Source: Argopecten irradians
Taxonomy: Eukaryota > Mollusca > Bivalvia > Pectinida > Pectinidae
Reading direction: 5' to 3'
NCBI RefSeq assembly: GCF_041381155.1
Contig: NC_091134.1
Coordinates: 64,038,902-64,102,901, forward strand
DNA: 64,000 nt
Shown piece by piece: positions 30,632 to 43,617 of this stretch (position 1 is its first letter; every line of letters starts with the position of its first letter). Both the position numbers and the translations under genes were made by a program. Below the pieces are notes generated by a model. The model was not told where the DNA came from. It made no database searches and saw only the letters and a program-made list of their open reading frames with translations.

Positions 30632-33600
30632 TAATACTAATCTCTGGCTTTTTGGAAATGATGGATGTCTTCAGAAGTTTGAAGAAGAGCACAACTCAGT
30701 CAGCAGAAGCTTGTCTGGTAACTCGATTAAGAACATCAATAACATTACAAATATGAATGGAGGATTTCTGTGCCAAGAGAAAGTACAACGAGGAGGCATT
30801 CAGAATAACAAGCCAAAGGAGGACTCTCAACTTTCCCCTTTGTTCAGGGATGGTTTTGGTGTTTTAAGTGTAAGGCCTATTAACAAGAACTTCCTTTGGA
30901 AAAGAGCATCCTTAAATGACTTGTGTGATAGGTCTCACCCTGTTGTTGATAAGGAAAGTGAAGAGTTTGATTCAGGTGATGAGATGGAATCATCGTTAGA
31001 ATCCATGTCTCTAATTCCAAACACACTTAAGGTGCCTGCTACAAACATGGATAAAAACATTCCAAACACAGACTGTATAATGAGCCTAAAGACAACACAT
31101 ATTGCCGATGAGACCAGTATAACACCAAAATTTCATCCAAACAAGTCACCACAGAAACGTGTACCACCAAATCTCAAGTCTCCACAGAAAAGTGTACCAC
31201 CAAATCTCAAGTCTCCACAGAAAAATGTACCACCAAATCTCAAGTCTCCACAGAAAAATGTACCACCAAATCTAAATGAGACACAACAGAAAAGTGTACC
31301 ACCAAATCTCAAGTCTCCACAGAAAAGTGTACCACCAAATCTCAAGTCTCCACAGAAAAGTGTACCACCAAATCTCAAGTCTCCACAGAAAAATGTACCA
31401 CCAAATCTAAATGAGACACAACAGAAAAGTGTACCACCAAATCTCAGGTTTCCACAGAAAAGTGTACCACTAAATCTCAAGTCTCCACAGAAAAGTGTAA
31501 CACCAAATCCAAATGAAGCACCACAGAAAAGTGTACCACCAAATCTAAATGAGACACCACAGAAAAGTGTACCACCAAATCTAAATGAGACACAACAGAA
31601 AAGTGTAACACCAAATCTCAAGTCTCCACAGAAAAATGTACCACCAAATCTAAATGAGACACAACAGAAAAGTGTACCACCAAATCTCAGGTTTCCACAG
31701 AAAAGTGTACCACTAAATCTCAAGTCTCCACAGAAAAGTGTAACACCAAATCCAAATGAAGCACCACAGAAAAGTGTACCACCAAATCTAAATGAGACAC
31801 CACAGAAAAGTGTACCACCAAATCTAAATGAGACACAACAGAAAAGTGTAACACCAAATCTAAATGAGACACCACAGAAAAGTGTACCACCAAATCTAAA
31901 TGAGACACAACAGAAAAGTGTAACACCAAATCTAAACAAGTCCCTGCAGAAACATAAACCACCAAATCTAAATGAAACACAACAGAAAAGTGTAACACCA
32001 AATCTAAATGAGACTCTACAGAAAACTGTAACACCAGATCTAAACAAGGCAACACAGAAAAGTGTTACAGCAAATCAAAATGAGGCGCCACATCACCTAT
32101 TTGCATCAGAATCTCATATGGAAATTTCAGAATGTGATTTGGAAGTTTCAGAATGTGAAGAAGGATCAATTCTGAATGGTGGCATATGTGATAAAAACTT
32201 TCTGGCTAAGCCATTAGCATCTTCAAGTATTGGTGAGTCAAGATCTTATCTAAGATTGGAACCCATTGTTGATGAACCTGAGCCATCAATTGCAAATTAT
32301 ATTGGGTATCAGAACTCTGCCTCTAAATCTGAGAGTAACACAGACACATTAAAGCCGAGAGCTGCTTCGACAGATTTGGAAATAATGAGACAGCATTATA
32401 GTGATATTTCGGGTGTAAAGAGAACTACAAACTGTGATGTAATGTCTGTGAACAGGCCGATTGTGTCTGTTACTACATCCACTATAACTTGTCCTCAGAT
32501 GTCACCACTGACTAACAAGGAGATTACTGTAAAACAGGAACCCATGGAAGTGGACAGCTGTACTACCCCTGTGATACCATGTAAGCCAGCTAGCAATACA
32601 AAATATAAGCACCAGTCCACAAACACGAAAATTCATTATGAGAAATCTACTGTCTATCCTAGGAACATGGCTATTCCAACAGCAGCCTATAAACAGAAAA
32701 GTAGTGATCCCGATGGAGTCAGAAAACACAATTGCAAGCGTTCCTATAAAAGGACTACAGATTTGGGCACATCAAACTCCTGTATAAGAAATCCAGTTTC
32801 ACAACATCAGCCTTTCTATGGTCCACTTGTATTAGGAAAGCCCTCAGTAGTGACCAGCGGGCATGCATATGGTTCACATGTGGCTGGAGAGCCCTCAGTA
32901 GTGACCAGTGAGCAGAATGATTTAAATATTAAAATCGCGTCTGTTTTCTCTCTTAGTTCATCTAGTCATAATCAAGCCATGTCAATTCAAGACATTGCCG
33001 ACATTCACGAAAAGGTCACGGACAAATCGGGTAATAAAGCTACAATGGTAACTGGTGTAGGAGGAAAATCAAGGTCAAGTCCTCTATTTAATCAGCCGAT
33101 ATGTATCAAAGTTCCAGACAATGTCTTCTCGGATCCCAAAATCATGTCATGTTCAGTTGTAATGCATAAATTACGCTGGAAAAATGGTAGATTTGACAAT
33201 TCAACATGTTCCAAAAGCTGCAGACAAAGTTTCTTATCGGTAAAACAGAAATCGGATAAAAAAACGAAAATGAAATTTAACAGAAAAATGCTGGTCACCA
33301 AGGGTGTTTCACCCCTGTCATATATTCGTGATATGATAGAAAAAAGAAAAAGACAGCTGTGTTTGAATACCTCTGGCAAGCAGTGTGCATCTTCCACCTT
33401 GAAAGCTCCTGATGTACCACGTGTGAATCTGTCCAAGCTCAAAATATACCAAAATGTATTTACACCCAAGGCACAGATTCCAGCTCCAGTTCAGTCCACA
33501 AATAAGCAAAACTTTCTTCCGTTTAAAGGGATGAAAATCATTATCCCTTCAGTGCAGTTAAATGGTCGGCCAGATCTCATGACATTAAAAGCATCGGCTC

Positions 33601-33665
33601 AAAATTTCTCTGGAATGCAACTACCGGTACGTTGCGCACAAAACAACATCAACTCAGTTTCTTGA
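30632..33665 (+). CDS. Terminal coding exon of a host gene, disordered protein with SPQK repeats
   Basis: About 1,010 codons. A splice acceptor (TTTTCATTTTAG, AG at 30630-30631) precedes the exon, so the ATG at 30597 is probably intronic and the true start lies in an upstream exon not identified. The protein begins NTNLWLFGNDGCLQKFEEEH. Residues ~180-500 are tandem 11-12-mers (KSPQKSVPPNL / NETQQKSVPPNL), which contain repeated S/T-P-Q-K sites of cyclin-dependent-kinase type and SPxK DNA-contact type. The rest is Ser/Lys-rich and likely disordered; a basic stretch at ~860-910 (KQKSDKKTKMKFNRK, IEKRKRQL) may be a nuclear localisation signal. No enzyme domain is visible. A stop at 33663-33665 and AATAAA 283 bp later complete the 3' end. 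A nuclear, cell-cycle-regulated role is inference only. Confidence 0.75.
31133..32090 (+). repeat. In-frame 33/36-bp coding minisatellite with a 240-bp higher-order copy
   Basis: The units are CCACAGAAAAGTGTACCACC plus AAATCTCAAGTCT (33 bp) or the 36-bp form ending AATCTAAATGAG. About 28 units lie in one frame. A block of seven units containing RFPQKSVPLNL and NPNEAPQKS occurs twice, 240 bp apart (about 31380-31615 and 31620-31855). All length changes keep the frame, as expected in a used coding exon. A 304-codon minus-strand ORF here is only the shadow of the repeat. Confidence 0.85.
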
Positions 33666-33947
33666 CAAATGATTGAGACATAGATATACTTGACATGAAT
33701 ACATGAAGATGCCAATTACAATGCAAATATAGTCAAAGCCTTGTTAATTGAAACTTAAATAATTTGGGGACCTTGCTTGTTTAATTCTATTTGTTGGTTC
33801 AAATTTGTTTTTTCAAATAACAGTTATTGTTTATTTCAAAAAGGTTTTATATGTATGGACAGAGCAACATGCAGTTATGGTCTGTTTCAAAAAGGTGTGT
33901 TTTTAAAGTTGTGAAGTTTGATCGTAAAGAAACTTATAATATCAAGA

Positions 33948-33953
33948 AATAAA
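33948..33953 (+). terminator. Poly(A) signal of the 30.6-kb gene
   Basis: AATAAA lies 283 bp downstream of the stop codon, in a plain AT-rich 3' UTR. Confidence 0.6.
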
Positions 33954-33970
33954 TGTTCCTTTCATACGAG

Positions 33971-35052
33971 ATGAAAGGTTGATAATGTTTCCATTGCTCA
34001 AAAACACTAGCTTTACTTCATATAACTCAGTGTACATATTTACTACATTGAAAGTCCAAACATAACAACTAAATAGAGATTTTGTGCTATTTGATGTACA
34101 CAGTCAATGTCCATATCTTATAGTGTGATGTCAAACCACACCTGAGACAAATGTTAAAGATGCAGTTTTTATATTTAGCAGGTCGTGATCATGTGTTAAA
34201 TTTTTGTGTATAGTTTGCATTTTACTGAAATCATCAGGGGGATTAGCCTCATGGTTAAAGAGTCCTTCCAACTCAGTGTAGTAAGTTTGAAATCTACGTG
34301 GGGCAGTTGGTACTGACCATGTATGGTGGATGTTTTTATTATTCTCCAGGTACAATAAATAATATAAAGTACTTTACCATTTCTCCACCTCCTCAAATGA
34401 CCCTTACCGTTAATATAGTATAATTATTTATCAGACAAGCAATCCACCATACATATATATAACATCATTAAGAAATCACAAAGGAGTGACATATATATTT
34501 GCCAATGGCTAACAGTGGAGGCCTTTCTTACAATTTTGAAAATCAAAGAGTTTTGATATTGTGGTTTGGTGAATTATTCCTCCGAGACCATACAGCTTGA
34601 ACTTCATCAACACTTTAATTAAAATAAGGCCCTAGTTATTGTTTTTATGAAACACAAGAACTTTATAAATAAGGCTACAATTACTGTTATACATGAAATT
34701 GTTGATTGAATATATAATCAAATAATTAAATCATGATGCTCTTGCTATACATAGCTGAAGCAGGTTTCTCAGCTCTGTCAAATTTTCTTTTCAAGGGGAG
34801 AGCACTCCTTTCGTCTTTACAGTTCCTGATCAGAAGTGCAATAGTTTTGGGATAAAGCACTGCGGATTTTAATCTAACAACATGTACCTATTAAGCCAAA
34901 TTTGTCTTTTCCCACTGTTCTTTCTTGTTGATCATCAATTATTACATTGTAAACAGCTCTAGTGCATTGCATCTTCAGGAGTGAATTAGACTTTTGTGGT
35001 TGATAGTTATAAAAATAAATAATCCAAATTCAGAAAATTGGAATGTCACATC
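33971..35052. other. Non-coding intergenic stretch
   Basis: No exon, repeat or RNA gene recognised. Confidence 0.4.
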
Positions 35053-35056
35053 TTAA

Positions 35057-35440
35057 AGATCCACTACCTTTCCAAAACTGCTTTTAATTTTTATAATGGG
35101 AATATAAAGCGAGATTGATAATTTTGCAAAAGTTATTTGCCTACTCTAATAATCTCTTCTGAACAATTTAATTAAAATAAATTAAATGTTAATTTTCATA
35201 ACGTAGGTCGTCTAATGTTTCCTACCATCATCCACATGTTAGTTGAATAACACTGCTGCGACAGACGCAGTGAAATGAATCTTCACTGTTTACATATACA
35301 CATATTATGGAAGGAACCTTGCATTTATTTGATGTTTGTGACCTTATCTTTGGCCTTCAATATACCTTAAGTACATTTCCTTATGTTAATGTTGTTTTTT
35401 AAGAAGCTTAAAATTTTGTTTTGGAAAGGTAGTGGGCCTT
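35057..35440 (+). mobile_element. MITE, 'AGGCCCACTACC' family, copy 2
   Basis: It begins after TTAA (35053-35056) with AGATCCACTACCTTTCC and ends GGAAAGGTAGTGGGCCTT. The interior matches copy 3 (AATGGGAATATAAAGCGAGA, GAACAATTTAATTAAAATAA). The right-hand TTAA is no longer present. No ORF. Confidence 0.75.
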
Positions 35441-35924
35441 CAGCTTTAAAGTAATTAGTAAGATTGAATAAATTCAACTTATCTGAGTAATTAGATTCAT
35501 ATTGTGAAAGTGATGTTGAGAAATTGGCACATATTGTTACATAAACAGTTATTTTGTTTGTTGTACATTTTATCCTTTGTATTTTATTTGACTTGCAAAA
35601 CGGCAAGGAATAATGATCTTGTCACAGTACATTTGTCTGCTTTGTTATAAAAATTTAATAAATCTTAAATTCCATATGGCCTTTAGTTGTATGCCTCATT
35701 TGTTGTTGCGATGAGATAAAACTTTAAAGGATTCTGAAATAGTCCTCACAAAGTGTAATTAATAAGTTGATTCAAAATCCAAGATGTCTGCCATAGCTAC
35801 CATCTTAAAAAAAATAAACTTGTTCAATTTTAGTGATAACATAGAGCTGTTAAAATTTGCAGTCCAAGAAGGGTTGTTACCATATTTACTTGACTTGGTT
35901 GAGGTATTGGGATGATTGAGCCAC
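35441..35924. other. Non-coding stretch
   Basis: Nothing recognised. Confidence 0.4.
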
Positions 35925-36664
35925 TTGTTGGTTGGCCATGACCAGGAGTGGGGAAGTTAAACAATTAGATTTTGGATAAACCAGATAAGCTCGGAGAAGA
36001 ACCAATTGATCTGCTCTTTAGAACCTAAGTGATTGATGTATGAAGATCCTTGGGGTTGGGACTTAAAATTGTACAAGTGATTGGGCTAACACTCCAGGGA
36101 ATGGGGGGGGGGTGCAGAGCCAAAAGGGGCTGATTTGGTTATTTCTATATAAACCACTTCTCTGAAACTAAGCATTGGATAGGACACATTGGTTAGGTAG
36201 CATCCCTGGGGTTTCAAAATTGTTCAAGTGAGGGTGGAGCCAAAAGGATTCAATTTGACTCTTTCTTATCAACAGCTTTTTCTTTAAGACTAAGCCTTGA
36301 ATGGCACTTATATTGCTTTACTGTCATCCATATGGGGTGAGAATTCAAAATTGTAAAAATGTTATACCCAAGAGGTCAAAGAGGCATGTAATTTGGTTAT
36401 ACAAAACCAACTTAGTATTAGATATAACTTACATGGCGTTCATGATTTCATATGGTTGGCTGATCCCTAGGTGACTGGAGGGGACGGCAAGGTCATAAGG
36501 GATCAATTTGACTATATTTATGTAAGTTCTTGTGTGAAATTTACAATGTACGTATGCTATTCATATTGGACATGTCTATGATGATAAAAAGTATTCAGAT
36601 TGATGATTCAAACCACATGGGAGCCTCAAAAGTGAGCAATACAGGCTCTATTGGCCTCTTGTTT
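35925..36664 (-). mobile_element. Degenerate pearl-like/Helitron-like relative with ~120-130-bp monomers
   Basis: Read on the minus strand it starts AAACAAGAGGCCAATAGAGC and then CTGTATTGCTCAC, the same opener as the element at 8924 (CAAGAGGCC...GCCTGTATCGCTCACC). Four or five poorly conserved monomers follow, sharing AGCCAAAAGG, CAATTTGACT, AAACTAAGC and TTCAAAATTGT (plus-strand words). No microsatellite or hairpin end remains on the left. The core differs from the 157-bp monomers, so this is a second family. Confidence 0.55.
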
Positions 36665-37295
36665 ATATCTATGATCTAAAGCATACCAAAGGCCTTATAG
36701 GTTTGCTTATAACCCTGATTTTAGTGAAGTTTTTCATTGAAAGACCATTGCCTTCATTCATGGCCGTATTTAAACATCCTCAAATCTGCTGTCACGTTTT
36801 TCATTTCACAATGATTAGAAAGATTGCTTGTGCGTTTCCTCCATGCATTGCCATATACTTCAATGATGTTAGTAGAATGCTGCGATGAATAACGACCGAT
36901 ATTTTTTTTTTTCAAAATAATTTGCTTGATCTTCATTGATGGCGTATAAGTCAAATATGTTAATTTATCCCACCTCAGACAAGAATCTTGTATTCCTATT
37001 GGTTAAAATGACGTCACATGATATCCAATATATAGTCGTATCAGATTAGTAGAAATCGTATCAGGTTTGGACGATAGAGTTATCGTTCTTTGCACCTAAC
37101 GTCATTAGCAACAAAATGGCGGTCAAGTAACGCTTCGCGACGATGACACTCAAAAGAGATGGAGAAAAAATGTTTGAATGATAGCGCTGATGACCACTTT
37201 CAAAGCAAACCGAAATCGGCAACACTTATTTAGGATTATTCAACAGAAGTGGACCATGACAACGCATTCGAGTCTTCAATGAGGTGAAAATTGTT
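36665..37295. other. Non-coding stretch
   Basis: No gene recognised. The word CGTATCAG occurs twice near 37028-37060. Confidence 0.4.
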
Positions 37296-37299
37296 TTAA

Positions 37300-37700
37300 A
37301 GGCCCACTACCGTTCCGAAACGGCTTTAAATTTTTAAAATGGGAATGTAAAACAAGATCGATAATTTTGTAGAGTCTTAAGAATTATTAACTTACCGTTA
37401 ATACTATATTTATCATCACCTTCTGAACGATTTGATTAAAATAAATAAAATGTTTATTTTCATAACGCGGGTCGTATTATGTTTCCCGCCGTCGTCCTAA
37501 ATACCGGGCGGTAGTTGACTATCACTGCGCCAGACGGCAAAACAGCGAATTGACTCTCCATTGTTTTCACATATTACGCAGGAAATCTTGCATATATTTG
37601 GTGTCGTAACCTTATTTTAGGTCATCGGTACGCATTTTCTGATGTTATTAATGGTTTTTTAAGAAACCTTTATATTTTGCTCCGGAAAGGTAATGGGCCT
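37300..37700 (+). mobile_element. MITE, 'AGGCCCACTACC' family, copy 3 (best preserved)
   Basis: 401 bp, with TTAA at both ends (37296-37299 and 37701-37704). The ends AGGCCCACTACCGTTCCG and, inverted, AGGCCCATTACCTTTCCG form ~18-bp inverted repeats. No ORF. The TTAA duplication suggests piggyBac or Kolobok relatives. Confidence 0.8.
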
Positions 37701-37788
37701 TTAAGTTTAGAGTCGTTTTGGTTTCCATACTCAGTACATACTGCATTTTGCAGTTACTTCATTGAAAGGGTCTTCTACGGGATAAATT

Positions 37789-37921
37789 CGTTACACAGTT
37801 TGTTAGTGACCTAATACGGAAAAAATATTGGGTCTAAAATAAACATGTATCAGGTTCGGCGATACAAGTTTATTTTAGACCCAATATTTTTCCGTATTAG
37901 GTCACTAACAAACTGTGTAAC
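37789..37921. repeat. Perfect-arm palindrome, ~55-bp arms
   Basis: GTTACACAGTTTGTTAGTGA and the following ~35 bases recur inverted after a 23-bp spacer, ending TCACTAACAAACTGTGTAAC. Only one A in an A/T run differs. It can form a 55-bp hairpin and may be a small foldback element. Confidence 0.85.
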
Positions 37922-39127
37922 TAATAATCTTTAGATAAGTATTTTCTGCAGGCAAAAATTTCAAAACCTGCTATTTACATGTACCCATGGACATCTTGTT
38001 CATTATAGATGCATATATACATTTCGCTCTGAATATGTAACATTAACTGATGCCGCTTTACAAACTCTAATGTGTGACGAGGACCCATGATTCGTTGGAA
38101 ACTCGATTAAGTGCATTTGGAAATCAAAGACACAAATGAAGATATCGACAGCTAGAACAGCACCATACAGCGAAGGACTCGGGATTGGGCTACCAGGTAA
38201 ACACAAAGTGTGGATATGCCAGCCCAGATTGACATAACCAGGGATGCAACTGATTACATCACTTTCAAAAAGAAACAAAATGGAGGCCTCTGATTGGTTG
38301 AAAAGATATTTTTAGATATCAGTGAAAATTGGAACATGTGGGTTATGGGGTATGCCGAATGAGAAAGTAACGGTTTAAAATAAATTGTTGTCATTTTAAC
38401 GAAATAAAAGCCCCCTGATTGGTCAAAATTCAGATTGTAGCCTTTGTGGTGCTGGTATCATTTTTAGATTAAACATATTTCATTTGAAAATCAAATGTAA
38501 CTCTGTTTCCCTCTTTAATCATTTTTAACTTTAATTTAAAACAGTTTTTGTCTGCATAAGAGGGATGAATAATCTTAATTTGTGTCTTTTGAGTTTGAGT
38601 TGTTGACGAAAATCTATTTCTTTCTAATAATTATTTGATTTCTGATATCAAAATAGAAACTATTTGTTTCTCAATAGAGCATATCTAGTTGTTTGGCTTT
38701 TTTTGTACTGTTATAAAAAATGCAAGGATGAAAATGCACTAATTTTATAGCATACATGTTAATTTATAATATTCTATAACTATCTGTTGTTTTATAATGG
38801 TGTCTATGATCAATTTGCTACATTTTAGCCTGAAATGCTATCTTCACGGATTTTTTTTGTTGTTGTTGAAAAAGTGTCTGTTATAAGAATATACCTATAA
38901 CACGTTTTTTAAAATGGTTTAAAAGTGTGGACAAAATCGATATTATGCCAAATTTGTTTAGCGAACCCAATATCCTCAATTTTTCTTCTGCCAAAAAATT
39001 CGTTTTTTTTTTTTTTTTTTTTGTTGAAAATTAATTTGTAGCAAAAACTAATTGGTAAATATAATTTTAAATGGATATATAATAAAGGATGGAGTACATT
39101 ATTTAAAAAAAATGATAAAATAATAAT

Positions 39128-39172
<45 letters not shown>

Positions 39173-40657
39173 CAAAAGGTAAACACAAGGGATCCCCTTG
39201 CCACATATCCAAAGTTTTGTTAGAAAACATCATTTTACGGCCTTTATGCCTTTTAAAAAATACGAAGTAGATAAAAAGCACATATAAAGTAGTTATGTAC
39301 CTAGACTTTTAACTCTGCAAAATTTGAAAAAAAATCGCAGCGTGGTCTGATTTTGCGACCTCACCCTCTTGGATTCCTAATTGTGTGAAGTTGTTTTAAT
39401 CACTAGAGCCGATCGAGTGTTGTTGTTGATAGTATCATATGCTGTACGACATTATCTTCATTCGATGAATAGTCGATAAACTTACTGTATGACATCTATA
39501 GAGAGTAATATCATATAACACACCTTTATTAATGTGTTAGTAGCTTGAATCACCTTAAGTTGCTGAAATAAAAAAAGGAAAATATGTAGTTATCCCGAAT
39601 AGTAAAAGGCCATTTATGCGCAAAAAATCAATATGCACGGATTCGACTAAGTATCAACCTTTACCTTTACCTAAAATAAATGAGAACCAAAAATATTTGT
39701 TCACCTAAAGTATACGAGAACCGACTAAAGTTACGCCATATGTATTTCCAGCACAATTCAGCTATGGTTCTAGTATTGATAAACATTGCATCGATTCCCT
39801 TGCCATCATTTTAATTACTCAATCCAATCCCTCCTTCATATCAAAGAGACAATTAGTCTTAAATGACATGAAACCCTTATGTTCATAAAGTGAAATGTTT
39901 ATTCTTAAAAATATATATTTCAAAATTAGAAATCCATAAAGTTATTTGAAAGTATTTGATTCAAAGTTTACATCTAAATTCAGTTTATTATTTTATTACG
40001 ATTTCTCCATTTTCTTCCAACAGCTGCAAATTTATGTACCAACTGAATAACATAACGTGTAAAATTCAAGCATGCTTATCCCTACCAACAGTGGGGTTAT
40101 TGTGGTATTTATATTGGTATATAGTGTGAAATAAGCTGTTGGTCAACATGCTGTAGAATCAATACTCCATTATCAAATTGTGTGAATGGGAAACAATAGG
40201 TTATAAGTGAAAGGCGATTATGGTAGTAAATGTTGTTGAAGTAACATTACCTTTTGTAATCGCTGTTACGTTGTACCTCACATCAAAATTCATCTTGTAT
40301 CACACTAACCATAAGAACATTAAAATCATGTTTTACCTACATATCGAGTAAATTGTAGTTATATGGATCAACATAATTCGTTATAACACACTTTTCCTAA
40401 AGCGAAGAAGTCACCAAATACGGAGGCATAAACGAGTAATAATATTGCATACTATTAACATTAGTTCAAGATAAACGCTATGTAACTGGCTTTTGAGTTG
40501 ATAACATTGATTTTTTTACATTATGTACAACATCATGACAAACGTGATGAATTTCAAACAAACAATTTTATATAAATTGTATGATTATTTATTAAGATTA
40601 ATTATTTTTGAAAGGATTTGAAATTAACACTAGATAACACATATCAGTGACAGGCAG
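37922..40657. other. Non-coding AT-rich stretch with simple repeats
   Basis: Contains a T20 run (39003-39022) and a (TA)~19 microsatellite (39132-39169). No exon or transposon recognised. Confidence 0.5.
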
Positions 40658-43617
40658 TCCATACTAGTGTACACAAAGAAATCACACAAAAGTTCATACC
40701 AGTGTACACAAAGAAATCACACAAAAGTCCATACCAGTGTACACAAAGAAATCACACAAAAGTTCATACCAGTGTACACAAAGAAATCACACAAAAGTCC
40801 ATACCAGTGTACACAAAGAAATCACACAAAAGTCCATACCAGTGTACACAAAGAAATAACACAAAAGTCCATACCAGTGTACACAAAGAAATCACACAAA
40901 AGTCCATACCAGTGTACACAAAGAAATCACACAAAAGTCCATACCAGTGTACACAAAGAAATAACACAAAAGTCCATACCAGTGTACACAAAGAAATCAC
41001 ACAAAAGTCCATACCAGTGTACACAAAGAAATCACACAAAAGTCCATACCACTGTACACAAAGAAATCACACAAAAGTCCATACCAGTGTACACAAAGAA
41101 ATCACACAAAAGTCCATACCAGTGTACACAAAGAAATCACACAAAAGTTCATACCAGTGTACACAAAGAAATAACACAAAAGTCCATACTAGTGTACACA
41201 AAGAAATCACACAAAAGTCCATACCACTGTACACAAAGAAATCACACAAAAGTCCATACCAGTGTACACAAAGAAATAACACAAAAGTCCATACTAGTGT
41301 ACACAAAGAAATCACACAAAAGTCCATACCAGTGTACACAAAGAAATCACACAAAAGTCCATACTAGTGTACACAAAGAAATCACACAAAAGTCCATACC
41401 AGTGTACACAAAGAAATCACACAAAAGTCCATACTAGTGTACACAAAGAAATCACACAAAAGTCCATACCAGTGTACACAAAGAAATCACACAAAAGTCC
41501 ATACCAGTGTACACAAAGAAATAACACAAAAGTCCATACTAGTGTACACAAAGAAATCACACAAAAGTCCATACCAGTGTACACAAAGAAATCACACAAA
41601 AGTCCATACCAGTGTACACAAAGAAATCACACAAAAGTCCATACCAGTGTACACAAAGAAATCACACAAAAGTCCATACTAGTTTACACAAAGAAATCAC
41701 ACAAAAGTCCATACTAGTGTACACAAAGAAATCACACAAAAGTCCATACCAGTGTACACAAAGAAATCACACAAAAGTCCATACCAGTGTACACAAAGAA
41801 ATCACACAAAAGTCCATACCAGTGTACACAAAGAAATCACACAAAAGTCCATACTAGTGTACACAAAGAAATCACACAAAAGTCCATACTAGTGTACACA
41901 AAGAAATCACACAAAAGTCCATACTAGTTTACACAAAGAAATCACACAAAAGTCCATACCAGTCTACACAAAGAAATCCCACAAAAGTCCATACCAGTGT
42001 ACACAAAGAAATCACACAAAAGTCCATACTAGTGTACACAAAGAAATCACACAAAAGTCCATACTAGTGTACACAAAGAAATCACACAAAAGTCCATACC
42101 AATGTACACAAGGAAATCACACAAAAGTCCATACTAGTGTACACAATGAAATCACACAAAAGTCCATACTAGTGTACACAAAGAAATCACGCAAAGGTCC
42201 ATACTAGTGTACACAAAGAAATACACAAAAGTCCATACCAGTGTACACAAAGAAATCACACAAAAGTCCATCTAGTGTACACAAAGAAATCACACAAAAG
42301 TCCATACCAGTGTACACAAAGAAATCACACAAAAGTCCATACCAGTGTAACAAAGAAATAACACAAAAGTCCATACTAGTGTACACAAAGAAATCACACT
42401 AAAGTCCATACCAGTGTACACAAAGAAATCACACAAAAGTCCATACCAGTGTACACAAAGAAATCACACAAAAGTCCATACCAGTGTACACAAAGAAATC
42501 ACACAAAAGTCCATACTAGTGTACACAAAGAAATCACACAAAAGTCCATACTAGTGTACACAAAGAAATCACACAAAAGTCCATACTAGTTTACACAAAG
42601 AAATCACACAAAAGTCCATACCAGTCTACACAAAGAAATCCCACAAAAGTCCATACCAGTGTACACAAAGAAATCACACAAAAGTCCATACTAGTGTACA
42701 CAAAGAAATCACACAAAAGTCCATACAAGTGTACACAAAGAAATCACACAAAAGTCCATACCAATGTACACAAGGAAATCACACAAAAGTCCATACTAGT
42801 GTACACAAAGAAATCACACAAAAGTCCATACTAGTGTACACAAAGAAATCACGCAAAGGTCCATACTAGTGTACACAAAGAAATTACACAAAAGTCCATA
42901 CCAGTGTACACAAAGAAATCACACAAAAGTCCATGCTAGTGTACACAAAGAAATCACACAAAAGTCCATACCAATCTACACAGAGAAATCACGCAAAGGT
43001 CCATACCAGTGTACACAAAGAAATCACGCAAAGGTCCATACCAGTATACACAAAGAAATCACACAAAAGTTCATACCAATCTACACAAAGAAATCACACA
43101 AAAGTTCATGCTCGTGTACACAAAGAAACCAAACAAAAGTCCATACCAATCTACACAAAGAAATCACACAAAAGTCCATACTAGTGTACACAAAGAAATC
43201 ACGCAAAAGTCCATACCAGTGTACACAAAGAAATCACACAAAAGTCCATACCAATGTACACAAAGAAATCACACAAAAGTCCATACCAGTGTACACGAAG
43301 AAATCACACAAAAGTTAATACCAATGTACACGAAGAAATCACACAAAAGTCCATACTAGTGTACACAAAGAAATCACGCAAAGGTCCATACCAGTGTACA
43401 CAAAGAAATAACACAAAAGTCCATACTAGTGTACACAAAGAAATCACAAAAAAGTCCATACCAGTGTACACAAAGAAATCACACAAAAGTCCATACCAAT
43501 CTACATAAAGAAATCACTCAAAAGTCCATACCAGTCTACACAAAGAAATCACGCAAAAGTCCATAGGCCTACCAGTCTCACACAAAAGTCCATACCAGTG
43601 TATACAAAGAAATCACG
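40658..43617. repeat. 35-bp minisatellite, ~85 copies
   Basis: Consensus GTACACAAAGAAATCACACA plus AAAGTCCATACCAGT. Because 35 is not a multiple of three, three repeats cycle through all plus-strand frames, and since the unit has no stop in any of them, long chance ORFs arise (40667-41437, 256 codons, and others). They are not genes. A block with marker units AGTCTACACAAAGAAATCCC and AATGTACACAAGGAAATC occurs twice, 662 bp (19 units) apart (about 41960-42120 and 42622-42785). Units become more varied toward the right end. Confidence 0.95.

Noticed and set aside
31133-32047. 304-codon minus-strand ORF rich in FRFGGTLFC repeats
   Set aside because: Exact antisense shadow of the SPQK coding minisatellite of the plus-strand exon; it has no independent support.
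39099-39281. Hydrophobic ORF with a YIYIYI run
   Set aside because: Translation of a TA microsatellite.
40667-43508. Several long plus-strand ORFs (YTKKSHKSPYQCTQRNH type) and minus-strand ORFs
   Set aside because: They follow from a stop-free 35-bp unit cycling through all frames; all frames give similar ORFs, so none is favoured.
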